A stretch of 64,000 bases of DNA from Owenia fusiformis (taxonomy: Eukaryota; Annelida; Polychaeta; Sabellida; Oweniidae). The position numbers were made by a program, and so were the translations under genes. The notes beneath the pieces are model-generated. The model saw only the letters and a list, made by a program, of their open reading frames with translations, had not been told where the DNA came from and made no database searches. The stretch lies in NCBI GenBank assembly GCA_903813345.2, contig CAIIXF020000003.1:8561912-8625911 (forward strand), written 5' to 3'. Shown piece after piece: positions 11,019-22,335 of this stretch (its first letter is position 1; every line of letters starts with the position of its first letter).

Positions 11019-11173
11019 TTATGAACCCCAAATCATCTATTGAACGTTTCAATTGTTCTAAATCTGTGTCTGTCCTCGGTGTCTTTTTCTGTCTAGGTGA
11101 ATGAATGGCCAAACTGTAGCTGTTGGTAACAGTTGCATTTGGCCAAAATGCAAGTTTTGATACATCTTGGTCT
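11019..11173 (-). pseudogene. Block A 155-bp exon (DQDVSKLAFW), unknown protein
   Basis: A minus-strand exon between ATGCATTTCAG and a GTGAGT donor at 11018 is 51 codons plus split codons. It reads DQDVSKLAFWPNATVTNSYS, HSPRQKKTPRTDTDLEQ, SIDDLGFI. Splice sites and open frame make this one of the best-supported exons here. In A' it is cut at the position equivalent to 11135 by a 206-bp tandem array, so only its 3' two thirds survive there. Family not recognised. Confidence 0.55.
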
Positions 11174-11179
11174 CTGAAA

Positions 11180-11965
11180 TGCATGTGTAATAAGATAAGT
11201 GTACATCATTATTAAACAAGAAAGTGAATTTTAAAAAGAAAGTCTATATTAAAAATTTATAATTCAATTCTGATTATGTTCCTTCGGATTTACATTATAG
11301 AGTCAACTGGGATAAGGCAAACAATACAAACTACACTTATCCGTGTCTGTTTTTACCAAATTACAAAATTTTCCAATGATCAAAGCATAAAAATTGATAA
11401 TATAAGATCACCCATTGTAGTGTTTGAATGCTTTACTTTTTTAATATCTTATGCAACGCACTGGTCAAAGGACAAGTTCTAGTCTGGCAAGTGATTTCAG
11501 CCAGTCAGGTGTATATTGGTAAATATTTTTATGCAAAAAAATTTTTTTCAAGATGGCCACCGCTTTAAAAATGGCGGGAATTTTTCGCAAAAATATAAAT
11601 CTTTCAATCACAAAGATAATTCGAAAAATAATGTTTTTAATAATATGACTTGTCATTTTGACCAAAAAAGTGTACATATTGACATATGTCATTGTCTAGT
11701 TTAATGAACAATACAGAATTCTATTACCTTGACTAGATCAGTTGTCTTCCTTATTGACTCCCTGGTCTCCAGGCATTTGCTTTCCCTATGTAATAATAAA
11801 AAGGTACTTATAATTACATGCTGTAGGGAAAAATCCAAAATGGATTGGAAATGGTCACCTTCACATTTACACATTTGCTTTCTCTATCTCTAGGGGGCAA
11901 TAATAAGCCAAGTAACATGAACACCAATGAACCATATGTTCCTCATGATCTCATTTACAACATGT
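11180..11965. other. No gene seen
   Basis: AT-rich sequence with short chance frames on both strands. No splice-bounded coding segment is convincing. Confidence 0.5.
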
Positions 11966-13520
11966 TGCAAAAGAAGAGAAATCTTGTCAGTTCAAATTTG
12001 GTGAATTTATGTTTTGGAAAGAAAGTTCCAAATTTTTTTTAGTATTCCAGATAATGCATTAATTAATATTCAGACATATTATAGAAACATATGAGCCAGG
12101 CCACAGTAAAAGGGGTCTTATCATACATTTTTTAAATATTTTGATTTTTTGTTTCTCCTAAACCACAAAGAGACCTTTCAAACGAGCCATGGTTCCTTGC
12201 AGATATAGACCAAAAAACAGATATGTATTTAGCACATTTTCCTCCTAATCTTGAGCACATTTTTGGCTTTGCAGCACAATTTTAATTTTTGTGATAAGAC
12301 CAAGTTTCCTATGGCTCATATATTTATGAATTAAGAAGAAATATCTTGTCAGTTCAAAATCGGTGAATTTATGTTAATTTTGAAACAAAGTTACAAAAAA
12401 AATTTAATATCCCAGATAACCCATCCATTAATATTAAGACATAATTATAAAAACATATATTTATATATTAAACAGTAAAGTGATTTTGATTGATCCAAAA
12501 AACACCCTAAGTAAATACAAATTATACATTGAAATAAGTTTACATCAAAATAAAAAAGCCAAACCTTTTATCAAAGAGAAAGTGCATTACATTTAATATT
12601 TTACTCCCCTTCATGAGAAATCATGGAACAAGTAAAATTGTACCTTTGTAGCTGCGACATTTTGTTTCATTTATATTCAGACATATTATAAAAACATGTA
12701 TTTATTCATTTATATTCAGATGTATTCTAAAAACATGTATTTATTAAGAAGAGATATCTTGTCAGTTCAAAATTGTTGAAGTTATGTTATGAAACAAATT
12801 TACAAAAAAATTTTAATATCCCAGATAACCCATCCATTAATATTAAGACATAATTATAAAAACATAAATTTATAAATTAAACAGTGAAGTGATTTTGTGA
12901 TTTATCCAAAAACACCCTAAGTAAATACAAATTATACATTGAAATAAGTTTACATCAAAATAAAAAGGCCAAACCTTTTATCAAAGAGAAAATGCATTAC
13001 ATTTGATATTTTTCTCCCCTTCATGAGAAATCATGGAACAAGTAAAATTGTACCTCTGTAGCTGCGACATTTTGTTTCATTTATATTCAGACATATTATA
13101 AAAACATGTATTTATTAAGAAGAGATATCTTGTAAGTTCAAAATTGTTGAATTTATGTTATGAAACAAAGTTCCAAAAAATTTTTAATATCCCAGATAAC
13201 CCATCCATTAATATTAAGACATAATTATGAAAACATATATTTATAAATTAAACAGTAAAGTGATTTTGTGATTTTGAAACAATAAGAAATTAGCTAGATC
13301 GTGATTATTCAACAATAGTATGTGCCGAACACCGCTGTGTAAAACAGTTGAATAATACATAATCGTATCGAATTCACTTGCACCGCGGTTATCCAAAAGA
13401 CACCCTAAGTAAATACAAATTATACATTGAAATAAGTTTACATCAAAATAAAAATGGCCAAACCTTTTATCAAAGAGAAAATGCATTACATTTAATATTT
13501 TACTCCCCATTTTGTTATGT
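11966..13520. repeat. Degenerate tandem repeat, about 400-bp units
   Basis: Words such as ATCTTGTCAGTTCAAA (near 11982, 12340, 12755), CCCAGATAACCCATCCATTA and AACACCCTAAGTAAATAC (near 12501, 12909, 13400) recur in a fixed order, giving about four diverged units. The last unit has an extra segment of about 115 bp at roughly 13275-13390 containing inverted TTATTCAAC/GTTGAATAA. I see no coding signal. Confidence 0.75.
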
Positions 13521-13559
13521 AAATGGATCTCTTTATGTAACATTTGGATCAAGAGTTCC

Positions 13560-14245
13560 TCCAAAGTACATGTGTTTTTGCAATGGGAGAGGTTTTTTGA
13601 AAAATAATTGTGATTTTGAAGATAGATTGTATTTAAAACGAGTAAGATTTATACTTACAACTCTACTGCCACTTGTTCTTTATTGTAAGAACTAGGAAGT
13701 CTTCTTGGTGTTTTTCTGGCCCTTTTCAACATTTCGGCAGCTCCTACTCGCCTCCAGAGTGGACATAAAATTTTATCAGTACACGGTACTTTTGGAATAG
13801 TTCCTCCCCTATAGCTAAGTACTTGTATGTAGAATAGAACTATCTGGAAAACTTTATAGAAGACTATAAAAGTACATTTAAATTATACTTTGAATCTGGA
13901 ACATGGAACCTATCTTCTAAACATGTAAAGGAACATACTGTGTTTAGTCCAAGACAACAGTAGTGAAGTGAGACAAGCCCATATCCTACATCTTATCTAA
14001 ATAATGTATTGACCCAGCTTCTAATGAGACACACACTTTATTTTTCTGTATGTTTGATTCCACCATAAAAGATGAGAACAATATTACATTAGATAAAGTT
14101 ATTTAGGAAATAACATATAAAAATAAGGATATAGAAAGCAAGCTACATCTTTTACATACATGGCCTATAAAATATATATGAGGATATTTACAATGATTTC
14201 ATTAAAATTTTGACCATGGTAATTCATTATCCTAATATACTCTAA
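13560..14245. other. No gene seen
   Basis: AT-rich sequence. A plus-strand chance frame (13378-13695) crosses the repeat boundary and has no recognisable domain. Confidence 0.4.
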
Positions 14246-14249
14246 AAAT

Positions 14250-14420
14250 TTACTCTAAAAAAGGAACCCTTTCTTGTTCTAGGCTTTCACAAGTGAAAAG
14301 AAAGTGTAATATATTTAACTCTCCATCATTACATAAAGCACAAAGTCTAGATTTTGCAACATGGTCATACGCATTGAGGGGACATGTCCCAGTCAGGATT
14401 CTTATCATAAAAGTACAGTA
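14250..14420 (-). mobile_element. Non-LTR retrotransposon 3' coding remnant
   Basis: The minus strand reads RILTGTCPLNAYDHVAKSRL, CALCNDGE, then HFLFTCESLEQER and stops at TAA (14250-14252). The LTGT start followed by a C-x2-C ... H-x4-C knuckle is the characteristic C-terminal end of LINE ORF2 proteins, beyond the reverse transcriptase. No RT domain is next to it, so it is an isolated fragment. Confidence 0.65.
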
Positions 14421-14593
14421 CATTTTGGGTAAGCCCTAACCTGTACCTACCATATTGATGGTTTCACTGTATTATAATTACTTGTCTAAAACAAGATGCT
14501 TTTTATAAAGGAAAAGAATTTGTCAAAGGTTATAACAACGCAATTACTGAAAAAAAGAACAATTGTCTCTCCTATATGGGATATACTAAATGT

Positions 14594-14815
14594 ACAGTAA
14601 AACCTGAGTTAGTGAACACATCTCTCTAGTGAACATCTACCAACAGTGAACATTTTATTTGTGGCAAAACCTTTTTCTCCCATTGAATCTCATGTTAAAG
14701 TAAAATCCTATAGTGAACACCTACCTACTTTGAACAGTGAACACTTAATCTTGGCAAATTTAGTTGAATTAACCTGTCTCTAGTGAACACAAAAACCTGG
14801 CTACGGGCATGTGTT
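14594..14815. mobile_element. Possible small DNA-transposon remnant
   Basis: CAGTAAAACCTGAGTTAGTG followed by repeated AGTGAACAC words (near 14612, 14627, 14712, 14739, 14790) resembles the ends of pogo/Tigger-like elements, which often start CAGTAAAACCT. A matching inverted end was not found, so the call is weak. Confidence 0.3.
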
Positions 14816-14829
14816 ACATAGACATCAGT

Positions 14830-15482
14830 TAAAAAATGGAGGTCTAGTTGTATGATAATCTCTCAGTATATTTAGGAATGTTGTTAAAATGATCGAAGAT
14901 AAATGTAATAGGTAATGACAACAAAGTTTTAAAACAGAAGGAAAATGTAAAAATCAATAGAAATCCCTTGGAATTTTTCTGCTATGGGATCTGGTACAGG
15001 GTTTGACTGATACGGGATCCAATACTGGATTTTAAAGCCTGTTACTGGAATAGCAATTGCAATATGAATAGTTACGTACGAAATGGTACATTTTAGAATA
15101 TGATACTATGGCACCGTTCTCACTAACTGCTACTCCTTGCATCAATGGACTTCAAACAGAAGTTAAGGTTATCCGCATGATAGACTCATTGCATGAAGAA
15201 ATTAATTTCCTTTTGAATAAAAAAAACATATAAGATAAAAATGTAATTTGTGAAGTTTTCAGAGTGTTTATATGAAAAATAGCATGCTCCATCAAGCTCG
15301 ACAAATTTACCATAAATGATGTACAAATATATTATCAATATATTTTGGTTTGGACATGTTATGAATTACAAAACCCGATTTTCAACTGAATTTGATAAAC
15401 TTACAATTCACTTTATCTGATAATCATGTATGTGTATTGAATATTATTTGAAACAATGTTAGTACTTTAATTTTCAGAGTCT
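14830..15482. other. No gene seen
   Basis: AT-rich sequence leading up to the 84-bp minisatellite. No coding segment or repeat recognised. Confidence 0.5.
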
Positions 15483-15485
15483 ATG

Positions 15486-16120
15486 ACTTCCATATTGGCA
15501 TTTGTAAAGTTATTGACTATTGTTGTAATGTTAATTATGACGTTGAATACCAAATTTTTCTACTACAAGTCTTCCATATTGGCATTTGTAAAGTTATTGA
15601 CTATTGTTGTAATGTTTATGTTCACGTTGAATACCAAATTTTTCTACTACAAGTCTTCCATATTGGCATTTGTAAAGTTATTGACTATTGTTGTAATGTT
15701 CATGTTCACGTTGAATACCAAATTTTTCTACTACAAGTCTTCCATATTGGCATTTGTAAAGTTATCGACTATTGTTGTAATGTTCATGTTCACGTTGAAT
15801 ACCAAATTTTTCTACTATAAGTCTTCCATATTGGCATTTGTAAAGTTATTGACTATTGTTGTAATGTTCATGTTCATGTTGAATACCAAATTTTTCTACT
15901 ACAAGTCTTCCATATTGGCATTTGTAAAGTTATCGACTATTGTTGTAATGTTCATGTTCACGTTGAATACCAAATTTTTCTACTACAAGTCTTCCATATT
16001 GGCATTTGTAAAGTTATTGACTATTGTTGTAATGTTCATGTTCACGTTGAATACCAAATTTTTCTACTTCAAGTCTTCCATATTGCCATTTGTAAAGTTA
16101 TTGACTATTGTTGTAATGTT
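15486..16120 (+). repeat. 84-bp minisatellite, about 7.5 units, open frame
   Basis: The unit begins TCTTCCATATTGGCATTTGT and repeats with only a few substitutions. At 84 bp (28 codons) it keeps one plus-strand frame open from ATG 15483 to 16190. Each unit reads SILAFVKLLTIVVMF, then FTLNTKFFYYK, a hydrophobic, transmembrane-like stretch. The right edge joins block-A-like sequence (TTCAATTCCGGC). The simplest reading is a minisatellite with an incidental frame. A multi-pass peptide cannot be excluded from sequence alone. Confidence 0.85.
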
Positions 16121-17190
16121 CAATTCCGGCATATTCTTATATGCACTTTCTTTGATGCCAATAGTCTTCATAAATCGCGATACAACATGATAATTTTGTA
16201 CACTCTCAAAAATCCAGACTTATTACCGGGCTTATCCTTTAAAATTAAGCCTATTCATTTTGATGGGGTTTAAGATAGGCTGTCTGCTCACGGTGACACT
16301 TTCACCATTTTGTAAAATATGTTCAATTAAAGATGTGATCTATCAGGAATAAAATGGTGGAATAACACAGATGTAGAAGGAATGTTAGGTCAGAGTGTAA
16401 AACACAATATGGATAGACTACAGTACCTTTTCATTAATGATCATGTAGTTAGATTTCCCCTGTCTACCAGGGGTTGTACATATTTCTTGTTTGGGCACAT
16501 TATATTCCTTCTGCATGTCCTGATACTCTGCCTTCAGGAATACATAGATATCTGCCACTATTGCTTGAGGAATGTCACTTCTGCAAAATGACATGGCTCC
16601 TCCTGTTCCTTTCTGTATAAGTTGGGAAAATTTGCCAGGACGATTGCTAAAGCTGTCGGGCTCCAAGTATAGTACTCTATAATAAAGAGTGTAAAAATCC
16701 ATTAGGGTGTTCAGAAAGGTACAGTCTTATTGGGATCCTTTAAGTTAAATTTCATGAAAACGCAATGATAGATTTTTGAAACAAAATATTCAAAATATTC
16801 TTGACTGATATGTGTATTTTCATTTTCTTGAAAAATATAGTGAACATTTTTGTAAAAAATATGATTTCTGGCCAGTGAGTCCATGTAGCTCAAACGTAGC
16901 TTGTTCTTGAATAAGTAGTGTCCATTGTGTTGAACACTTGTATGGTTCATCAGTGTTCTGATCCTTTTCCTGCACACATCTCTTGCTGAAGAAACTTTTT
17001 TGAAAAATATAATTTTAGTATATTTGTCAGAAGCGAATAGGTATTTGATACTAAAATTGCCAAAGTTTGCAAACTTGCTCAATGTTGAATCTTGCATGAT
17101 AAAGTTTAAATCAGTTTTTCTGAATCATTTTCTCAATGCCTTAACATGAGAATGAAATTTAGTATCATCTCGTTTTGCATTAGAATGCAC
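16121..17190. repeat. Truncated, reordered block A fragment
   Basis: 16121-16741 matches block A at about 10391-11013, including the 250-bp exon (16427-16676, minus). 16880-17190 matches 6.72-7.02 kb (the ARDVCRKR segment, minus). The two pieces are in the opposite order from block A, as expected from recombination across the junction of head-to-tail units followed by deletion. A unique stretch of about 140 bp lies between them. Confidence 0.7.
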
Positions 17191-17511
17191 TATGTTTTCT
17201 CCTATTAGATGTCTATTCAAAGAATGACGGAAATTCTCAAGTGTTGCAATCCTGTATATTGAACCATCCTTTTTGCGCGCAGCTAGATAGAATCTTGCAA
17301 GAATTTTGTCTAATTCTTCCTTCGGAAAGTTCACAAAATGTTCACCACGCTCATACGCAGTTTCAATCAAATACTCAGTAAGAATTCTTGCAGCCTTCTC
17401 ATTAGCTCTTTTTGTCCCTATTGGTGTCATCTTTTGTCTTTTACTTTCAACATCATCATCTGATATTGATGCAAATCCCTTGTTTGGGCTCACCAAGTCC
17501 ACTGCCTTCAT
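17125..17511 (-). CDS. Crypton/KIAA1958-like recombinase N-terminal domain
   Basis: A 128-codon minus-strand frame starts at ATG 17509-17511 and ends in TGA. Residues about 15-45 are basic (SKRQKMTP). From about residue 50 it reads EYLIETAYERGEHFVNFPKE, then LDKILARFYLAARKKDGSIY, then SLNRHLIGENIVHSN and FHSHVKALRK. This order (ELDxxLxxFYxxxRKKDGxxY, then an SLxRHL helix) matches the N-terminal core-binding region of Crypton-derived tyrosine recombinases such as KIAA1958-like and DUF3504 proteins. The catalytic R-H-R-Y domain is not present nearby, so it is a truncated copy or a first exon whose mates are lost. It directly abuts block-A-type sequence. Confidence 0.55.
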   Translation of the reverse strand: MKAVDLVSPNKGFASISDDDVESKRQKMTPIGTKRANEKAARILTEYLIETAYERGEHFVNFPKEELDKILARFYLAARKKDGSIYRIATLENFRHSLNRHLIGENIVHSNAKRDDTKFHSHVKALRK

Positions 17512-19658
17512 CGTTCAGCGTATGAATGATGTGACGTAATTTCTACCACATATATTACACTACGTCATAACCAATTTATTCCTCGTGTACTCGATGAATT
17601 TAGTAATGATGTCATCAACAATATCCCAGGCAAAAATATGAAACATCATCACCCCCTCTACCCTACTTGATCAAAATGTTATGTTATATTATTCGATATA
17701 TATAACTACTGAACAGAGACAATCAACATTAAAAGACATTACGTATTGGATATCGGGAGTCGTCGCTTGTAAAGCACGGAGGCCAAGACAATTACCGTAT
17801 AAAAAAATTTACAGAACTTTTCCTATGTGGCTGACGTAACAACAAAAGGAGACATTAAATGGTCAGCCCACCTGTTGAGTCGGTTGACATTTTTTGTGTC
17901 ATGATGCTGACATTATCTAATGTGTTTTTATTAATCATATATTATACTATATACTGCATGCAAAGTTGAATATTGTTAATTGTACCATTTGAAAAATACA
18001 TGTATATATGTTGAGTATGAATTGATACATTATATATATTTTCTCTAAAGCATTATTATTGTCTCCCATATAAATGAAGAACTCAGAAAGGCACTAAATA
18101 GTTTTGAATTGTATAATTAATACAATAGTTATTCAATAGAATAAAAACAAATAGGAACAATGTTCCTTCACATTATAAGGCAATTGATTATATCAAGAAC
18201 TTTCCTAACAGCTTTCAGTGTTGTCATCAACCTAGCAAGAATATGGGTGAATAAGAATTGATCCCGCATTTAGGCCATATTTTGAAAGAATAGTGTCTAT
18301 ATAATCTAAGAGAGTTCAGATGTTTAACCATATAAATATAGAAGATAGCTTATAATACATCTGCATGCTTTACAAAATATTATGACAACACAGCAATTGA
18401 ACAGCTGTTAGATTCACATAGTAAATAAATAAGACAACAATAGAGATTGCAATGGTTTAAATAAATATGTCCATTATGAATTATAGTAGCAGTGAAAAGT
18501 CTTTCATCAGTGGGTTGATTAGAGTACAGCCTACCGAATAATGCCTTCGTAGCCATGTCAAGACAATGATCTTGGACCTTGACCTGGACCAATCAATCAA
18601 CCAGATCACGTTGTCGTCATCTGCCATGGATTTGTCAATATTCTAGCCACAAAACACTGTGCACTAGATGATGTATATATAACGTAACGATTGATTAACG
18701 TAAAGATTAGCATGACGTTGTATCACTCATACACAGTGTGTTGTTGAAAATATATATATGTATCATCACGCTAATCGATGATCACCCAGCTATGGACATT
18801 AGAAGATGTCAGTTTGCGGCTCTCTGGAGTCTAGCAGATCATATGTATTGTCCTGCTGCGGGGCGTGGACGACACCAGGATCACATGAAACATAAAAATG
18901 TTTTAACACATTAAGTTAAGCAAGTCAATAATCCCTTTTATGCAACAGTCTAGAATATAAATGCCAAATCTCTTTCTCGAAGAATACTTCATTTTTATTT
19001 GTTCAGAAATTTTTGTGTCATTATTAATCCATCAACGTTCCACAGACTATGTCCAGTAATCTTACATCGTTTATTAACAATTACTGACATTAATATTGGG
19101 AGTTTAATAGTAATCATCTGCCCGGATCAAGCTGACCTTCTAACCCTTAACCTTGTCTTCGACTGTTTAATCACTTACCGCCTTCTTTCATGGAAAGAGT
19201 AGACAAAAAGAACCCCACACCTGGTTTTGAGTGTTCTTTTCATAGAAGATTTGGGACCAAAACGTCCCCAAGAGAAAAGATGAAAAAAACACTTCGTCTG
19301 GGACCATATATTTAACCTCTCTCCACAAAAGGAATCAGTCTAATCTAGTAAGGGCTCACATGCACAGTCTCTTTCCGGGAACAGATAGGACATAATAATT
19401 AAAACACACAAACTTTAATGCTCTCTTACTATTTAGTTAACTTAACCTTTTATCCTGTATCAGTATGTGGACAATAGTAAACATTGTAATTCAAGCTGCA
19501 CTTCAAACAAGCAGTATCTTACTGGTGGCTATATAAACTTATCGATATTGATTTAAGCTGATCAACATCAAGCCAAATATTTATTTTTATTGTTCATTAT
19601 TTATGTTGTTTTTTGAACAAAACTAATATAAGATCTTACCTAAAGATCTGTTGATTTT

Positions 19659-19861
19659 CTGAATGAATGAGGAAACAGAAATGGTAGCCTTATGATGTTA
19701 AAATCATAATATAAATATGATGTTTTACATGTTGGTTCAATGGGGAACTACCTTAAGGTCTAAGATTATTTTCTTGAAAATGGGCTAGACATCTATTGGC
19801 TGTTTATAGAGTATTCTCAACTAATTAGCTACACTAAACTCCTGTATTTAGAAAGCCTGTT
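19659..19861. other. 203-bp segment inverted relative to block B copy 2
   Basis: The reverse complement of this segment aligns along its whole length with 49516-49718, while both flanks align directly. An AGCCTGTT/AACAGGCT inverted pair lies at its right edge (about 19854-19878). Confidence 0.8.
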
Positions 19862-21125
19862 GAAAATTAAAAACAGGCTAGAATATGTTGGGAAACAGGC
19901 CATGACAGAAATGAAGAATACCACTGTTTGGGAAGAAGTCCTGCCATGAAGTAATGATCACATACTGGAAAATAACGTCTGGGACTACAGTGATCTGCAT
20001 TAAAAAAACTATGAGAATTCGTTTCCAATGATCACATACCTTACATTTGACAGTTAGAGGACCCGTCTAGTTATTTATTCCCTTGGGGAACGACAACATG
20101 CTGAAACAATGGCCATAGTGCAGAAGATCAGGAGAACGAAGAATTTTAATGGTATAGCCAGGCAAATTTCAGAATGGTAAGGACTGGCTGACCCATGGGC
20201 CCACGATGATCTAGCAAGAAGCAAAAGATTTCGTCATTGTGACAACATATAATAAAGAGAAACCACGACTTCAGGTGCTACCCCCTACCTGGGTTAATAT
20301 GTAAGACACCGGCAAAGAATGAGATGTGATATTAATATATGATATGAGGTGTGCAGTGCACTCATTTTGTGGGGCTCTAGACTTGACTTATATAAAATTT
20401 AATGACTTTCTGGGCTAAACTTATCACCTGATCAAAGCATCAGTTGACTCAATTCGAATTTATAATGTTACATTTATGTTTAATTTGTAGTTTTAAAATA
20501 GTTTATTTTTTGTGTCACTTATATTTCGATACACATTAAATGGGCCGCTTCAACCAACATTCGTATGTGGGTGTAACAAGATATTTAAATAAAAGTTGGT
20601 AGCAACTTTTAGAACCAGCCTTTAAGAAAAGCTGAAAAGGATGACTTTGGGATCTATTTATACAAGTTAGTATAAAAACGAACACATTGCCAGCAACTTT
20701 AGAACCGGCCTTTAAGAAAATCAGAGAAGGGTGAATTTGGTTGTTAGTAACTTTATTAACTCTCTGACAACAAATTCTACTCTGATAAAGATTAATACAT
20801 TAATAACTAATGATATCAATTCACCATTCTGATTAATTAGTTTTGCATATGCTTACATATCACAATTAATACAATTATTTATGTAGTAGTGAATAATAAA
20901 ATTGAAATTGTTGAAATAAAGTACTTGAAATAATGTTTCTTTGAACTAGTTATAACTTAAGTTAAATGGTAATTTGTCATTTATGTTGTACTAGTGTTAA
21001 TATATATAATTTCCCGAATATGGGGCGCAGCGGCTGAGTGTCGACCGGACCAACAGGTGTCGGTAGAGTGGACAAGAGGATGCAAAAAACCCACCAATAA
21101 CAATAATCACACTCAGGGAATAGTG

Positions 21126-21423
21126 AAGTGTATTAAAGGAACTTATGGGGAATACCTTCAGTCCAAAACTCAAAGGAAGGCACTCTTGTCTAGGAATGAG
21201 AAAATCCCAGAGAAGGGTAGACAGTATTAAAACTAAACAAACAGTTAAAAAGATGTCCAGTGTAATGGACAGGTTAGGTCTCAGTGTAACACTGAACCAT
21301 AGCCAGCTGCTACCGCAAAGGACATGGCTGATGTTCTTGTTTCGATTGGCTATGTCAAGATATTTTGTCAGAGAAGCAACAACGGATTGCAAGAACAATA
21401 ACATCGATTGTCAACATTTATAG
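21126..21423 (+). pseudogene. Block B unknown frame (GTYGEYLQSK), copy 1
   Basis: The plus strand reads VKCIKGTYGEYLQSKTQRKA then LLSRNEKIPEK before a shift and a stop. A neighbouring frame continues KKMSSVMDRLGLSVTLNHSQ. In the other block B copy the equivalent stays open for 171 codons. It is Lys/Gln/Asn-rich. It lies about 560 bp upstream of a Piwi-type exon on the same strand and might be an upstream exon of that gene or a separate one. The family is not recognised. Confidence 0.4.
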
Positions 21424-21982
21424 AACAATTAATAAGTCCACAATACAGAACGTGAATATGGTTGAACATAAACTAATGTATATGTTTTGTTCATTTAAAT
21501 CCTTAATGTACGAATAATTAGTGGAAAATATGCTTGCGTCAAAGAAGGCAAGTAGATTAGCTGTTAAATACTAGATTTATATATAATTAGTGAATAAACA
21601 TATATCCACTTGCTGTGAAGAGGTGACGACTTAAACGATTTATTACACAGCGTATTGTATCTAGGTAGATTACAAAAATAAGATTGAATTATCAAAATAC
21701 TCACTTGGTGATATGGTTTGGTTAAACAACAATTTAAATTAACTTAAGGCTACAAGTTTCATCAGACCTTTTGTCTTGCAATAGTGGTTTTTTACTAAAT
21801 AAATCCAATATAGATTTTAATGTTAAAGCTGATTTGTAATATTCTATAAGAAGTAAAATTAAATGTATTCCTGTACTTGTTTTGTATGTATTTTTGCTAA
21901 TATATATGTATTCATATGTTATAATTTTTTTTCTTTAAAATCAAGAAATGTTAATTAATAAAAAAAACAAATATCTAGGTAA

Positions 21983-22270
21983 ATTGCAGCCACCCAGACA
22001 GGCTCCCAGAATTCACACCGGCCAGTCCCTGCAGCACAGGAGAGGAAGTCCCGAATGATGTATGCGTTAGAAAGAGAAGAGGGGCCAGCAGTTGAAATGA
22101 AGGGAACATCTGGCGAACTGATACACCTGGCCACTAATTACATCAGAGTACAATCGTTGACACCAGAGATGTTCCAATTTCATGTCTCCTTCCAGCCCAA
22201 TATAGACTCTAGAAATATAAGGTTTAAACTCCTCTCTCAACACCGGGATATAATGTTGTATGTCAACTGA
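21983..22270 (+). pseudogene. Piwi-type Argonaute N-terminal exon, copy 1
   Basis: The plus-strand frame reads a Gln/Arg/Pro-rich lead, then RMMYALEREEGPAVEMKGTS, GELIHLATNYIRV, PEMFQFHVSFQPNIDSRNIR, LLSQHRDIM, then TGA. GTSG, a Leu/Ala-x-x-NYxRV strand, then (Y/F)QxHVxFxPxIDSRxxR and LLxQH is the N-terminal domain signature of Piwi-clade proteins, which bind piRNAs and silence transposons. No PAZ or PIWI domain follows in this window, so it is an orphan exon. A partial second copy of its 3' half follows at 22336. Confidence 0.7.
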
Positions 22271-22335
22271 GAAGAGACACGAGTAAAACGACGTCAGAGA
22301 CGTAGCATTATACGAGATAGACAACAGACGACAAA

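Larger units (their letters stand above)
8339..11135. repeat. Near-identical tract shared with 31771-34567
   Basis: This 2.8-kb part of block A matches copy 2 at a constant 23,432-bp offset. By eye I saw only about three substitutions and no indels. Upstream block A sequence (2.5-8.3 kb) shows many indels and substitutions against the same copy, and copy 3 (62.9-64.0 kb) is clearly more diverged. The tract ends abruptly at 11135/34567 inside an exon. Confidence 0.75.
2470..11140. repeat. Segmental duplication block A, copy 1
   Basis: This roughly 8.7-kb stretch recurs in the same order and orientation at about 25.52-34.57 kb and 55.24-64.0 kb. Shared landmarks are the tandem exon array, the hairpin at 4520-4576, the exon at 4959-5499, and the region from 8300 to 11135. 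Copy 1 and copy 2 hold a constant offset of 23,432 bp from 8.46 to 11.135 kb. The candidate gene content is on the minus strand and degenerate. Between named exons I see only AT-rich sequence with short spurious frames. Confidence 0.85.

Noticed and set aside
13241-13695. Overlapping 105-107-codon frames on both strands
   Set aside because: They run through degenerate 400-bp repeats and shift between units, with no recognisable motif.
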